This document shows, piece by piece, positions 1 through 7,708 of a stretch of 26,345 bases of DNA (positions within the stretch are counted from its first letter, which is position 1; each line of letters opens with the position of its first letter). The notes beneath the pieces were generated by a model that had not been told where the DNA came from, ran no database searches, and saw nothing but the letters and a program-made list of their open reading frames with translations. The position numbers and the translations under genes are program-made. The DNA lies in contig BNWE01000010.1 in assembly GCA_025998595.1 (NCBI GenBank), positions 1 to 26,345 on the forward strand, in the 5' to 3' direction. Source of the DNA: Alphaproteobacteria bacterium (GTDB lineage: Bacteria; Pseudomonadota; Alphaproteobacteria; UBA3830).

Positions 1-125
1 ATGTGGAAATACGAAAATGTCCAACACTTTTTGCCGAAGGTTAGTATCAAGAGCCGTGTGCGGGAAATCCGCAAGCACGGTTCTGTGCGGGGTGGAGACG
101 GCTGCTGAAGCTGTACTCCGTCTAC
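1..125 (+). ncRNA. 3' end of a group II intron (domains V and VI)
   Basis: Positions 51-83 match the shape of group II intron domain V. The 5' strand starts GAGCCGTG and pairs with CACGGTTC at the end. It carries the catalytic AGC triad, an inner stem TGCGG/CCGCA closed by a GAAA-type loop, and a two-base AG bulge on the 3' side. A second hairpin follows at about 90-125 (arm AGACGG with CCGTCT), as expected for domain VI. The intron appears to end in ...CTAC at 125, which fits the 3'-terminal AY rule. From 126 the sequence aligns with an uninterrupted transposase copy near 25848. Only the 3' tail lies in the window, so the intron-encoded reverse transcriptase, if present, is off the left edge. 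Whether the intron still splices cannot be judged. Confidence 0.8.
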
Positions 126-824
126 CGTGATTTTGAAGCGTGAGCACTGTCAAACAATGAGCGAAAGCACAGTCGGACGCATCTTGAACACCCTGATGAA
201 GAACGGCTTTGTAACGAAATCGATATCTGCTCCTGTCAAGAAGAAGGTGGGACTTTCAATAGGCACGCACAGCCCCGGACTTTCAAGCTATACAAGCATA
301 TGGTGCTTGGCGAACGCGTTCAGATAGATCATATGACGGTTATAAAAAATGGATTAGAAATCAAGGAATTCCATGCCTGGAAGCGAAAATCGAAGCATTT
401 GTCTATACGTATTTTTACATCAGCAACCAGCACAGATGCGCGCAGTTTCTTGCTGGAATTTATAATAAATGCACCATATAAAATTTTGTCAGTTCAGGTG
501 GATGGAGGCTCTGAATCGTAGATCACGAAAGAGGGGATTTGTCGCATATTGCAGTTCCTATTCATCGTTTTGCCGCGAGCGTGCCCAAAGTATAACGGCG
601 GCATCGAACGCTCAAACCGCACTCTGCGAGAGGAGTTCTACGCTCGCAACGACCTACAAACTGCAACGTTGGAGGAAATACGTGTCGAACTTAAAAAAGC
701 CGTCCAAAAATATAACGAATATCGACCACATAATCGCTTGAAAGGATTAGGGCCTCGTGCAAAATTAACTTGTACGATCTATATCAAAGCGTTCTGTAAT
801 TTCATGTTTCAAAACAAAAAATAG
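126..824 (+). pseudogene. Broken DDE transposase (rve integrase core, IS3/IS481-like), 3' part
   Basis: The conceptual product has the integrase-core signature: VQIDHM (first Asp) near 324, VQVDGG (second Asp) near 498 and YNGGIERSNRT (Glu) near 593-625. It then ends RPHNRL, the typical tail of this family. The gene is dead in several ways. The 5' part is replaced by a group II intron end at 125/126. A one-base deletion relative to the copy at 25.9 kb lies near 245-260. An in-frame TAG at 519-521 cuts between the second Asp and the Glu. It is the same element as the truncated copy at 25509-26234, in the same orientation. Family placement between IS3 and IS481 is uncertain. Confidence 0.85.
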
Positions 825-910
825 TTCAAGTTATTCTTGCGCGAGGCCTTACCGGAGGTCCCTTTTCCTCCATCTTCATCGTACCTTCTCTTGACACACT
901 GCAACAGGTC

Positions 911-3900
911 CTAATGCAAGCACTTTGCAAAAAACGTTTTGTACATCGTAAAATCAGCCAGTTCCGAATTCAATGCACTCGAGCTAGAGGAAGACGAGCT
1001 TGTTGAGCTGGACGATGACGAAGAGCTCAAAGCACTATCTGCAGCAGCCGGCTCCGAATACTGCAAGCTAATACCATGATTTCTTTCCTCTCCCATAAGC
1101 TGAAAAATGCTAACACTTTCGAGATTGGATAAAAATTCCTCCATATCTTTCTGACTGCGTCCTCCGAACACACGTGAGAAGCTCTCTTCCAGCGGTCTAG
1201 GATAGTTCCCCGCAGGAGCGATTGCTATTCTCGTTGTGCCATGGGAAACTGGCAAGTTCGAAATATCAGTACGTGGCGCATCCTCTGAGATGCTGAATGG
1301 AGTCGCTATTACCATAACAGGTCTATCGTCAGGTCCATTGCCAGATGCCGGGAACAAATATTTTCCGGATATGCTGTGGTTCTGAAGAAGATGGTAAAAT
1401 GCATCCAAATTTCCACTTCCCATCGACGCACCTAACGATGATGCACTTGACATTGATCCAGAGCTCATTGCTTGTGCCATTCTCCCTGACCTTCCAAATC
1501 TCATTCCTGAAGTTGGCGACGGTGCAGGCGGCAAAGCGCGGTGGCTACTCGAAGGCGAGCTGCTTTCGATACACCCTGAAGTGAAAAATGATGCACCTGA
1601 CATTGATCCTGATCCCAATGGCAAATGCGACGTAGAAGAAAAAGAGCTACTGCTACCACTCGAAGATGAGCTACTTCCAAACATTGAATCGAAAAATGAT
1701 GCACCTGACATTGATCCTGATCCCAATGGCAAATGCGACGTAGAAGAAAAAGAGCTACTGCTACCACTCGAAGATGAGCTACTTCCAAACATTGAATCGA
1801 AAAATGATGCATTTGCCATTGGTTCTGAGCCCATTCCTGTCGAGAAACTAGAAGGCGCAAATGGTCCCGTTCCAAAATATGGCGGCATTGCAGCTGGTGG
1901 ATCATAGTCTTCATCCCAATTGGAACGCGCTGGCGGCATCATAATTCCAGGAGGTGGCGATGATGATCGAGGCGATGAGAATCGCGGACCTGCATGTGGT
2001 GGCGATGACGGCCGAGGCGATGATCCCCATGGATTCGGTGGCGATGATCCAAACGAATATGGCGGTGGTGACGATGGCCAATGCGATGAGAATCGTGGAC
2101 CCGCATTCCTAGCAGAAAAAGGTGGGGGCGATGACGCCGCTGGTGGCTCGAACGACAGTGGTGGCGGCGACATACCATGCTGGCTGCTGCTGTTATCGCA
2201 TTTGCGAGCAGTTGGCTTAACAACTCTAGTTGAAGTTGCTTGAGGTGTTGGCGGAATCGGGCGGCCACCAGCTCTATTATTATCTGACAACTCTGCCAAA
2301 CGGTGATTAGTAAGCTCTTCATCCAGGGAAGTACTGCAATTTTCTTGGTTCAAACGATGCAATGCATATGGAAGTGAACTTGTTCCTAAATTTTGCTTGT
2401 ACACATCTCCTGCCAGCACATCGGCATGAAGTACGATGTAACCCGGATGTTCAGCCGCTGAAACGCTAGTTTTTTGAGCAAGCGCACGTCCCATTATGCC
2501 TTTTATAGCCTCCTGATCTTCCGGAGCTGATAATTCAAGAACGATTTTCACAATCTCCGGAGGAAGTATTCTTGCCAATCTGCCGCCAAGCTCTTTTGTT
2601 AACTTATGGTTTGATTGTTTCTCTGCCAAGGTCTGCAGAATTAACTTGGTTTTTTCCTTGGATCGGTAATCCCTGTTCAAAATCACCAATTGTTCCAGAA
2701 GATTGTTTTGCAAGTCGAAGGTCGTCTTTTCCATGAGAGCTTTCACATGAGGAACATCAATATGCTGCATCAGAAAACATGCATGTCCAAAAGTAAATGC
2801 GTCTCCACTATCAACAAAGGCATTTGCCAATTTCTGTGGCATGTATTTCAGAGCATCACCAAGTGAGAACAGATCATTTATAATCTCCGCAGGAATTTTC
2901 AAGTTAGAATATGCATACACTCCCGAAAGAGCCGTCATAACGTTGTAACCAATTCCAAATGTATGAGCCCTTGCTAGCAGAGCCTTTGCTATGACTTGCT
3001 TTGTTTCTGCCTGATCAATGCCATCTATGAATTTCACGAGTTCCGGCAATGAACAAAAATCAGGTGAACCTATTAATTGGACAGCGAGCTCCCGATTAAA
3101 TGCCTCTTTTGTATTTCCGACAATAGCTTCCATTATCTGTGTGTTATTAGTAATGGCATCCCTTACAGATGCGGGAGTGTAGGAGCATGTTTTCTTGATA
3201 AACTCGAACAAGGTTTCTGGCCTAACGCTAAGTCCTCCACCAAGCAAAGCTTTCGCTATCATATGCCACCCTCTTGATGGATCGCTGGACAGAATATCGA
3301 CAAGATTCTGATCTGTAGGAAGCTTTTTGTACATGATGTTTTGCAAGATTTCGTTGTTAATTAAACCTAGGCGGGAGGCCTGTGTCTGCATAAGCTTCGT
3401 AAGAACAACCACCTTCCGTTCAGCCTCTGAAAAATACGGAAGCAAATTTCTCGCAAATTCAAAAACACTATTGATGTACTTCGTGGAACATAAACCTTCT
3501 TCGTTTTTTTCACTTTGTCCTTCAAAAACCGTGAGACTAAAAAGCTTTTTTAGATCATCATCTGTGTTTAGAACCCTTGCTAATCGTAGAGACTGTTGTG
3601 GATCAAGCTGCGTTAAAGTAGCAATGGCTTTCCTTGCAAAATTTTTACTTCTTTGTAAATCTTTGTGGAATTTATCCGAGTAACTTCCGTAAGCTACGTA
3701 GTCTGGATTTAGAGGGGTTATTCCATCTTCTTTTTTAAATAGTGGCATTCCTTGGTATGCCATTCCGCCAATTCTTGCTCCAAGATCCATCTTGAAAGGA
3801 CTACTTAAACAATAATCCAAAATCCAAGGCTCCACTCTAAAAGTAAGGGCTTTTATGAAATTTGTATAATAGCTATTTTCATCATCCTGTTCTATGTTGG

Positions 3901-4741
3901 AAAACAACAGGGCGTTCATCGTGACAATAATCGATCGCACTAATTCATCTCTATCCGCACCAACACGTCCCTTTTCTTTCATTTCTTTTGTCAGATGCTC
4001 TTTCCGTTGCTCTGCTGTTTTGAGACTAGGGAGATAGTTCGCTTCTGCGTTCATATTTTCGCTTTGAAACAAAATGGCATAATCCATCTCTGGTTTCATT
4101 TCTTCTATTACGCTACTATCTATGAAGGTTTTTCCAATGACAGGTATGCAAAAAAGTTCTGCTCTTTCCATATCTTGATGAAATTGCTTATCATTCCCCA
4201 TTGCGGTGAGTAGCGTAATGTACTCCAGTAGAACATCTGTACGTTTTTCCATGGATTTTTTGGTAATATGTCCTGTGGCATCTAAGTTTCTTGCCGCCCT
4301 AAGTCGTCTCAAAATTTCTTTGTTTGCCGTTTCCATATCGAAAAACAACAGATACGCCCCCAATGTCATCATATCTGAATTGGGATTCAATTCACCGACC
4401 GTTTTTTTGATAAATTCGAGACCATCTTCTGTGTATTCAGTCGGCTTTTCTCTTTTCATCTTGTCTTTGCAGTACTTTAGGTGCGCTAATCCAGATAGGC
4501 CACTCATTGTCAATTCCAAATAGTGCTCATTATGGAAGAGCGATTCCGGCGATTTCGGATATTGCTTTACTGCCTCAACTTTATATAAGTTTATGCGAAT
4601 GAACTTATCGTATGGGATTGTTCCGCTATAGCCTTTTGCTGTGTTATAATACTTAGTCGCCGGTTTAGTCGCCATCGCCATCTGGCAGCATTGGCAGCAC
4701 GACAACACTACAATCGACGCTCCGATCAATAAGTTTCTCAT
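911..4741 (-). CDS. Large secreted protein A1, Ser/Pro-rich C-terminal part (function unknown)
   Basis: This is a 1276-residue protein of no recognised family. I start it at 4741 (MRNLLIGAS) because AAGAGGAG lies just upstream and because the paralog at 10213 begins the same way; an upstream in-frame ATG at 4810 has no such site. Residues 1 to about 25 are a signal peptide ending in a Cys-rich stretch (SCCQCC), so a lipoprotein is possible but the lipobox is poor. Residues of about 30-810 are helical and align with the 10213 protein (shared AYLLFFD, MNALL, EPWILDYC versus KPWILDYC, GYNVM, LGDALKYM versus LGDTLKYM). Residues of about 820-1110 are low-complexity Pro/Ser with a perfect 36-residue tandem duplication. 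A short conserved block follows (QNHSISGKY, then SVSIFQLM and a Glu-Arg pair), then a long Ser run near the C-terminus. It is divergent from the gene at 5090. A surface or effector role is inference only. Confidence 0.85.
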   Translation of the reverse strand: MRNLLIGASIVVLSCCQCCQMAMATKPATKYYNTAKGYSGTIPYDKFIRINLYKVEAVKQYPKSPESLFHNEHYLELTMSGLSGLAHLKYCKDKMKREKPTEYTEDGLEFIKKTVGELNPNSDMMTLGAYLLFFDMETANKEILRRLRAARNLDATGHITKKSMEKRTDVLLEYITLLTAMGNDKQFHQDMERAELFCIPVIGKTFIDSSVIEEMKPEMDYAILFQSENMNAEANYLPSLKTAEQRKEHLTKEMKEKGRVGADRDELVRSIIVTMNALLFSNIEQDDENSYYTNFIKALTFRVEPWILDYCLSSPFKMDLGARIGGMAYQGMPLFKKEDGITPLNPDYVAYGSYSDKFHKDLQRSKNFARKAIATLTQLDPQQSLRLARVLNTDDDLKKLFSLTVFEGQSEKNEEGLCSTKYINSVFEFARNLLPYFSEAERKVVVLTKLMQTQASRLGLINNEILQNIMYKKLPTDQNLVDILSSDPSRGWHMIAKALLGGGLSVRPETLFEFIKKTCSYTPASVRDAITNNTQIMEAIVGNTKEAFNRELAVQLIGSPDFCSLPELVKFIDGIDQAETKQVIAKALLARAHTFGIGYNVMTALSGVYAYSNLKIPAEIINDLFSLGDALKYMPQKLANAFVDSGDAFTFGHACFLMQHIDVPHVKALMEKTTFDLQNNLLEQLVILNRDYRSKEKTKLILQTLAEKQSNHKLTKELGGRLARILPPEIVKIVLELSAPEDQEAIKGIMGRALAQKTSVSAAEHPGYIVLHADVLAGDVYKQNLGTSSLPYALHRLNQENCSTSLDEELTNHRLAELSDNNRAGGRPIPPTPQATSTRVVKPTARKCDNSSSQHGMSPPPLSFEPPAASSPPPFSARNAGPRFSSHWPSSPPPYSFGSSPPNPWGSSPRPSSPPHAGPRFSSPRSSSPPPGIMMPPARSNWDEDYDPPAAMPPYFGTGPFAPSSFSTGMGSEPMANASFFDSMFGSSSSSSGSSSSFSSTSHLPLGSGSMSGASFFDSMFGSSSSSSGSSSSFSSTSHLPLGSGSMSGASFFTSGCIESSSPSSSHRALPPAPSPTSGMRFGRSGRMAQAMSSGSMSSASSLGASMGSGNLDAFYHLLQNHSISGKYLFPASGNGPDDRPVMVIATPFSISEDAPRTDISNLPVSHGTTRIAIAPAGNYPRPLEESFSRVFGGRSQKDMEEFLSNLESVSIFQLMGEERNHGISLQYSEPAAADSALSSSSSSSSTSSSSSSSSALNSELADFTMYKTFFAKCLH
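1584..1799. repeat. Perfect tandem duplication, 2 x 108 bp, inside protein A1
   Basis: Units 1584-1691 and 1692-1799 read as identical. A third, degenerate start is visible from 1800. The period is 36 codons, so the frame is kept. The encoded unit contains FFDSMFG followed by a Ser-rich run and HLPLGSGSM. Absence of even silent differences means a very recent duplication or gene conversion. Confidence 0.93.
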
Positions 4742-4798
4742 ACCTTTACTCCTCTTTAAAAAAACAGTTTGCACAACTATAACGCAAACATTAGACTT

Positions 4799-4827
4799 AG
4801 TATAACACAAAAAAAAGCCGCAGACAA
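4799..4827 (-). promoter_or_regulatory. Predicted sigma70-type promoter of protein A1
   Basis: Read on the minus strand: -35 TTGTCT, a 17-base spacer, and -10 TATACT preceded by TGT (extended -10). Transcription would start near 4792, about 50 bases upstream of the A1 start codon. Confidence 0.6.
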
Positions 4828-4840
4828 GTTGTCTTTTTAC

Positions 4841-4928
4841 TGGATTAACATTTTTTTGAATTTGTTGCTAAAAAATCACAGAAGGCTCCCAAGACTTGGG
4901 GGCTTTCATTGGGGCACGATGAGGCGAG
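4841..4928 (+). repeat. 88-bp dispersed element, copy 1
   Basis: This stretch is closely similar along its whole length to 24495-24581. Shared blocks include TTTGTTGCTAAAAAAT, a CCCAA..TTGGG hairpin and GATGAGGCGAG at the 3' end. A second small stem (TCATT with GATGA) is kept in both copies with a G-U/G-C change. It lies between the divergent promoters of A1 and C1. AGACAAG occurs on both sides of this copy (4822 and 4927), which could be a target duplication or chance. The other copy has no such flanks. It could be a miniature mobile element or a structured RNA. Confidence 0.7.
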
Positions 4929-5005
4929 ACAAGACACCACAACCGCAACTGCTCTTTTTATGAGATTGTTGCAATAAAAAATATAAAATTTATCTTGGTT
5001 TTAGC

Positions 5006-5034
5006 TTGAAAAAAAGAAAAATTTATGCTATATT
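5006..5034 (+). promoter_or_regulatory. Predicted sigma70-type promoter of protein C1
   Basis: -35 TTGAAA, a 17-base spacer, then -10 TATATT preceded by TGC (extended -10). The start would be near 5041, with a leader of about 50 bases. The -35 hexamer, spacer length and TGC are the same as in the promoter of the paralog C2 (10011-10039). Confidence 0.65.
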
Positions 5035-5089
5035 TTGTGGATCGCGTTAGTTCTGTTGCGATTTTTATTTTATGGAGGTATAAAAAATA

Positions 5090-7501
5090 ATGAAACGTAT
5101 TTTTATCTGTAGCGCTCTTGTGTGTGGATTGGCGTGTTACATACATATTGTAAGTGGTCTAAGCGATATGAAGAATCTGGAGGCAATGGATATTGCTAAA
5201 CCAAATGTTGACCTATACGACTATTCTTCTGATAATCCAAAGGTGGTTAATCCCTTATCGCTTTGTGGGTGGCGCTTGGGATATCAAAACGAGATACAAA
5301 AGTCCGTCGCGGAAATGCAAGAAAGCGGTATATTTAGAAATACTTTTGCAAAGAAGTTTGCTAAATTTTGCGAAAGTCGCGGAAGAAGTATAGCTGATGG
5401 CGCACAAGAATTGTTACGCCAGAACAGTGCTGGAAATCGTATCAACGTTATTGGCATTCTGCGCGAATTATCCGAGTCCGACTCATGCAAATACTTCAGT
5501 AAAGATAGTAATGTCACAGGAACAATCTGCGATTTCGTAAAAAATGGCCAAATCAAAGCTGTAAACGGTGCTAAGTATGGTTTGGGTGGCTCCTTATATT
5601 ATCGCGATCTATCTAAGCTTGCGCTTGGTAAAGAGTTTTTGGAAAGAATTTATAAAGTCATTGGAAATCGTAACGCTTTTGTAGAGGATTTCTACGACTA
5701 TCTTTTCTCAGATCAATACAAACAGGAAATAGACGAGGAATTATTTAAGAATTCAGATTTTGTCAACTTTAATTCGGGAATCAGTTGTGTAAAAGATGCC
5801 AATACAGCGTTGGTAAAATTTTTGGGACTGAACGCCTTTTTTGCTCCTGCAAAATGTTCCCTAAATGGAATTTTGGTCGGATGCGATCGAATGGTTCAGT
5901 TTGATAAGAATTCAGGTAGACTTCGTGTTGATATTGGGAGGCTAAGTGGTGGAGGGCTAATGGGAACGTTTGCTGCCTATGATCAAATAACTCGCAAAGC
6001 AGCAGAATTTGTATTATGTTATCATCAGTACTTGTACGAAGAATTGGCTCTCCGAAAAAAATCGAGAGACGACTTTGTCCAATTTATCCTCTCTTCTTTT
6101 GTTTCCGACAATGAGGCCATGAAAGGAGTCAACGACGTCTATGAGCGTTTGTATCCAGCATATAATTTGCCTAATGAAGAAAAAATACAAGAGGGTGCTA
6201 TTGTAAGCGCTTTTGAAGAAAGCCTAAAATTGCCTCGCACATCTCCAATGAAGCTTAAAATCGATGCCAGCGTGTCCGCGAAAATTACTTTCATGATCGC
6301 CCCATATATATTCGAAAGGGCAATAAAAACTATATTTGGAGTAGATATGTATGAGAAGAATACGAGGATGGATAAAAATAAAAATATTATTCTTGCTACT
6401 ACATCCCATAGTTTGGTCGAACAAAAACAAAAGGAAATGGAAGAAGAGTACAATAAATGGAAAAGCGCTCATGAGCAAGAGGATGAAGGATACAATAAAA
6501 TGAAGCTTTATGGCGCTTTTCGCAAAGCGGCCGAATTTGCAGATAGTAAAGATTTTATAGAAAAGTACAGACGTGCAGTGAACAATACAGCTGAGGTGCG
6601 ATCTGATGCGGATTTGGTGCGATGTATGGGCGGAATGGCAGATGTAGTAAAGCGCATGGGAAACTGGAATATGATTAGATATGTTTTTGCTGTACTCAAT
6701 GAAAAATTCGCTCAAAATTGGGACGAACAAAAGTTTGAAATAGCAGATCTTGTCGGAAGGTTAATGAATTGTTTTGCACAGGAAAGCGATTCCCTGAAGA
6801 TTGACGTTATTCGCAAGATCTGTCTATCTTTGCTATCACAGGATCCAAACATTAGGAATGCAAAAGATATATTTGATGCATGTCTCATCAGTACCATAAA
6901 CAATATTTTTGATGACGTATTTTCATTTTGCAACACTGACGGGCGCAGGTACGATGCTGGGGCTGCTGGATCTGAGGCGGCAGCAAGAACAAATGTGCTG
7001 AGAATATTGAATGGAAGATATGGTCTAATGGTTCCAGGAAATATAGAATATTCCGGATATGACGCTCCTGCCCCTCAAGAGGGACTTTTCTATAATTACC
7101 AACGTTGTGCAAATATTACTAATCCAGAGGAAACTCATAAGTTTGTAGTGCAAACATTTAAGTCCCTATTTAATGATTTTTTTACTGCAGAAGATGTAGA
7201 TGAAGAGATTGCAAAGGGGACTTTTGAAGATGAATCGAGTTATCAAGATGCAGTAGTGCCAATTTTAGCAAAATACGCATTTTCTCAGGAAGTTTTAGTA
7301 GACCGACTGTTGAAAGCCCCACAGTTCTCTAAAGCCGCCAATGCCTTTATCAAGGAGAACTCATCTGGCGATGATGCTGAAATAGCTTGGGATAGTTTAG
7401 ATAATCAAAAGAAAAAACAAATAGCACTTGATATGTTGGTGCATTATGGTTACGTAAAAGAGCCTACGCCTATAGCAACGAATTCATCGTCGCAATCATA
7501 G
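5090..7501 (+). CDS. Large secreted protein C1 (function unknown)
   Basis: This is an 803-residue protein with an N-terminal signal peptide (MKRIFICSALVCGLACY and onward) and a mostly helical, charged body. No known domain is recognised. It is paralogous over its length to the 742-residue protein encoded at 7700-9928: both have RNTF or TNTF then NSAGNRIN or NSFGNRIN, a conserved LCYHQYLYEEL motif, EGLFY, and QIALDML or QIAIDML followed by a C-terminal HYGY. A GGAGG site ends 11 bases before the ATG, slightly far. A tiny frame ATG GAG GTA TAA overlaps this site. The C-terminus ends in a short Ser-rich tail. The gene is divergent from A1 and convergent with C2, with a perfect-arm hairpin 20 bases after its stop. 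Confidence 0.87.
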   Translation: MKRIFICSALVCGLACYIHIVSGLSDMKNLEAMDIAKPNVDLYDYSSDNPKVVNPLSLCGWRLGYQNEIQKSVAEMQESGIFRNTFAKKFAKFCESRGRSIADGAQELLRQNSAGNRINVIGILRELSESDSCKYFSKDSNVTGTICDFVKNGQIKAVNGAKYGLGGSLYYRDLSKLALGKEFLERIYKVIGNRNAFVEDFYDYLFSDQYKQEIDEELFKNSDFVNFNSGISCVKDANTALVKFLGLNAFFAPAKCSLNGILVGCDRMVQFDKNSGRLRVDIGRLSGGGLMGTFAAYDQITRKAAEFVLCYHQYLYEELALRKKSRDDFVQFILSSFVSDNEAMKGVNDVYERLYPAYNLPNEEKIQEGAIVSAFEESLKLPRTSPMKLKIDASVSAKITFMIAPYIFERAIKTIFGVDMYEKNTRMDKNKNIILATTSHSLVEQKQKEMEEEYNKWKSAHEQEDEGYNKMKLYGAFRKAAEFADSKDFIEKYRRAVNNTAEVRSDADLVRCMGGMADVVKRMGNWNMIRYVFAVLNEKFAQNWDEQKFEIADLVGRLMNCFAQESDSLKIDVIRKICLSLLSQDPNIRNAKDIFDACLISTINNIFDDVFSFCNTDGRRYDAGAAGSEAAARTNVLRILNGRYGLMVPGNIEYSGYDAPAPQEGLFYNYQRCANITNPEETHKFVVQTFKSLFNDFFTAEDVDEEIAKGTFEDESSYQDAVVPILAKYAFSQEVLVDRLLKAPQFSKAANAFIKENSSGDDAEIAWDSLDNQKKKQIALDMLVHYGYVKEPTPIATNSSSQS

Positions 7502-7520
7502 AGGTCATTGCATGACTGGC

Positions 7521-7537
7521 GCCAACGTGACGTTGGC
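7521..7537. repeat. Palindromic hairpin repeat, copy R1
   Basis: GCCAACG-TGA-CGTTGGC has perfect arms. It lies 20 bases after the C1 stop and is followed by a T-rich stretch, so it could also act as a terminator. The remaining spacer up to the C2 stop (7538-7699) holds no convincing gene. It contains two related segments beginning CTCGCATA at 7561 and 7642. Confidence 0.75.
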
Positions 7538-7675
7538 TCCATTTAATTTTGCAAGCACATCTCGCATATCCTTCAGAAGGTAGCAAGTGTGCTTGCGCAT
7601 GCATTACCAATGCTGAGGCGGCTCAAGCATTAAAGAAGATACTCGCATACGGTTCAGAAGCTCCAGTAAACGAGT

Positions 7676-7708
7676 CCAGCGTCACGCTGGTCACGCTGGT
7701 CACGCGGG
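7676..7708. repeat. Palindromic hairpin repeat, copy R2, with a 9-bp tandem extension
   Basis: CCAGCG-TCA-CGCTGG at 7676-7690 is followed by TCACGCTGG and TCACGCGGG, so the right half is repeated. The stop codon of C2 (7700-7702, minus strand) is made by the TGA/TCA centre of the last unit. The preceding bases ACGAGTCCAGC match copy R4 at 13251 (ACGAATCCAGC), so homology extends beyond the palindrome. Confidence 0.8.

Noticed and set aside
1581..2243. Long open frames on the plus strand opposite A1, including acidic GGDD-type repeats
   Set aside because: They are the antisense of the A1 Ser/Pro-rich low-complexity region; no ribosome sites, and A1 has signal peptide, promoter and a paralog.
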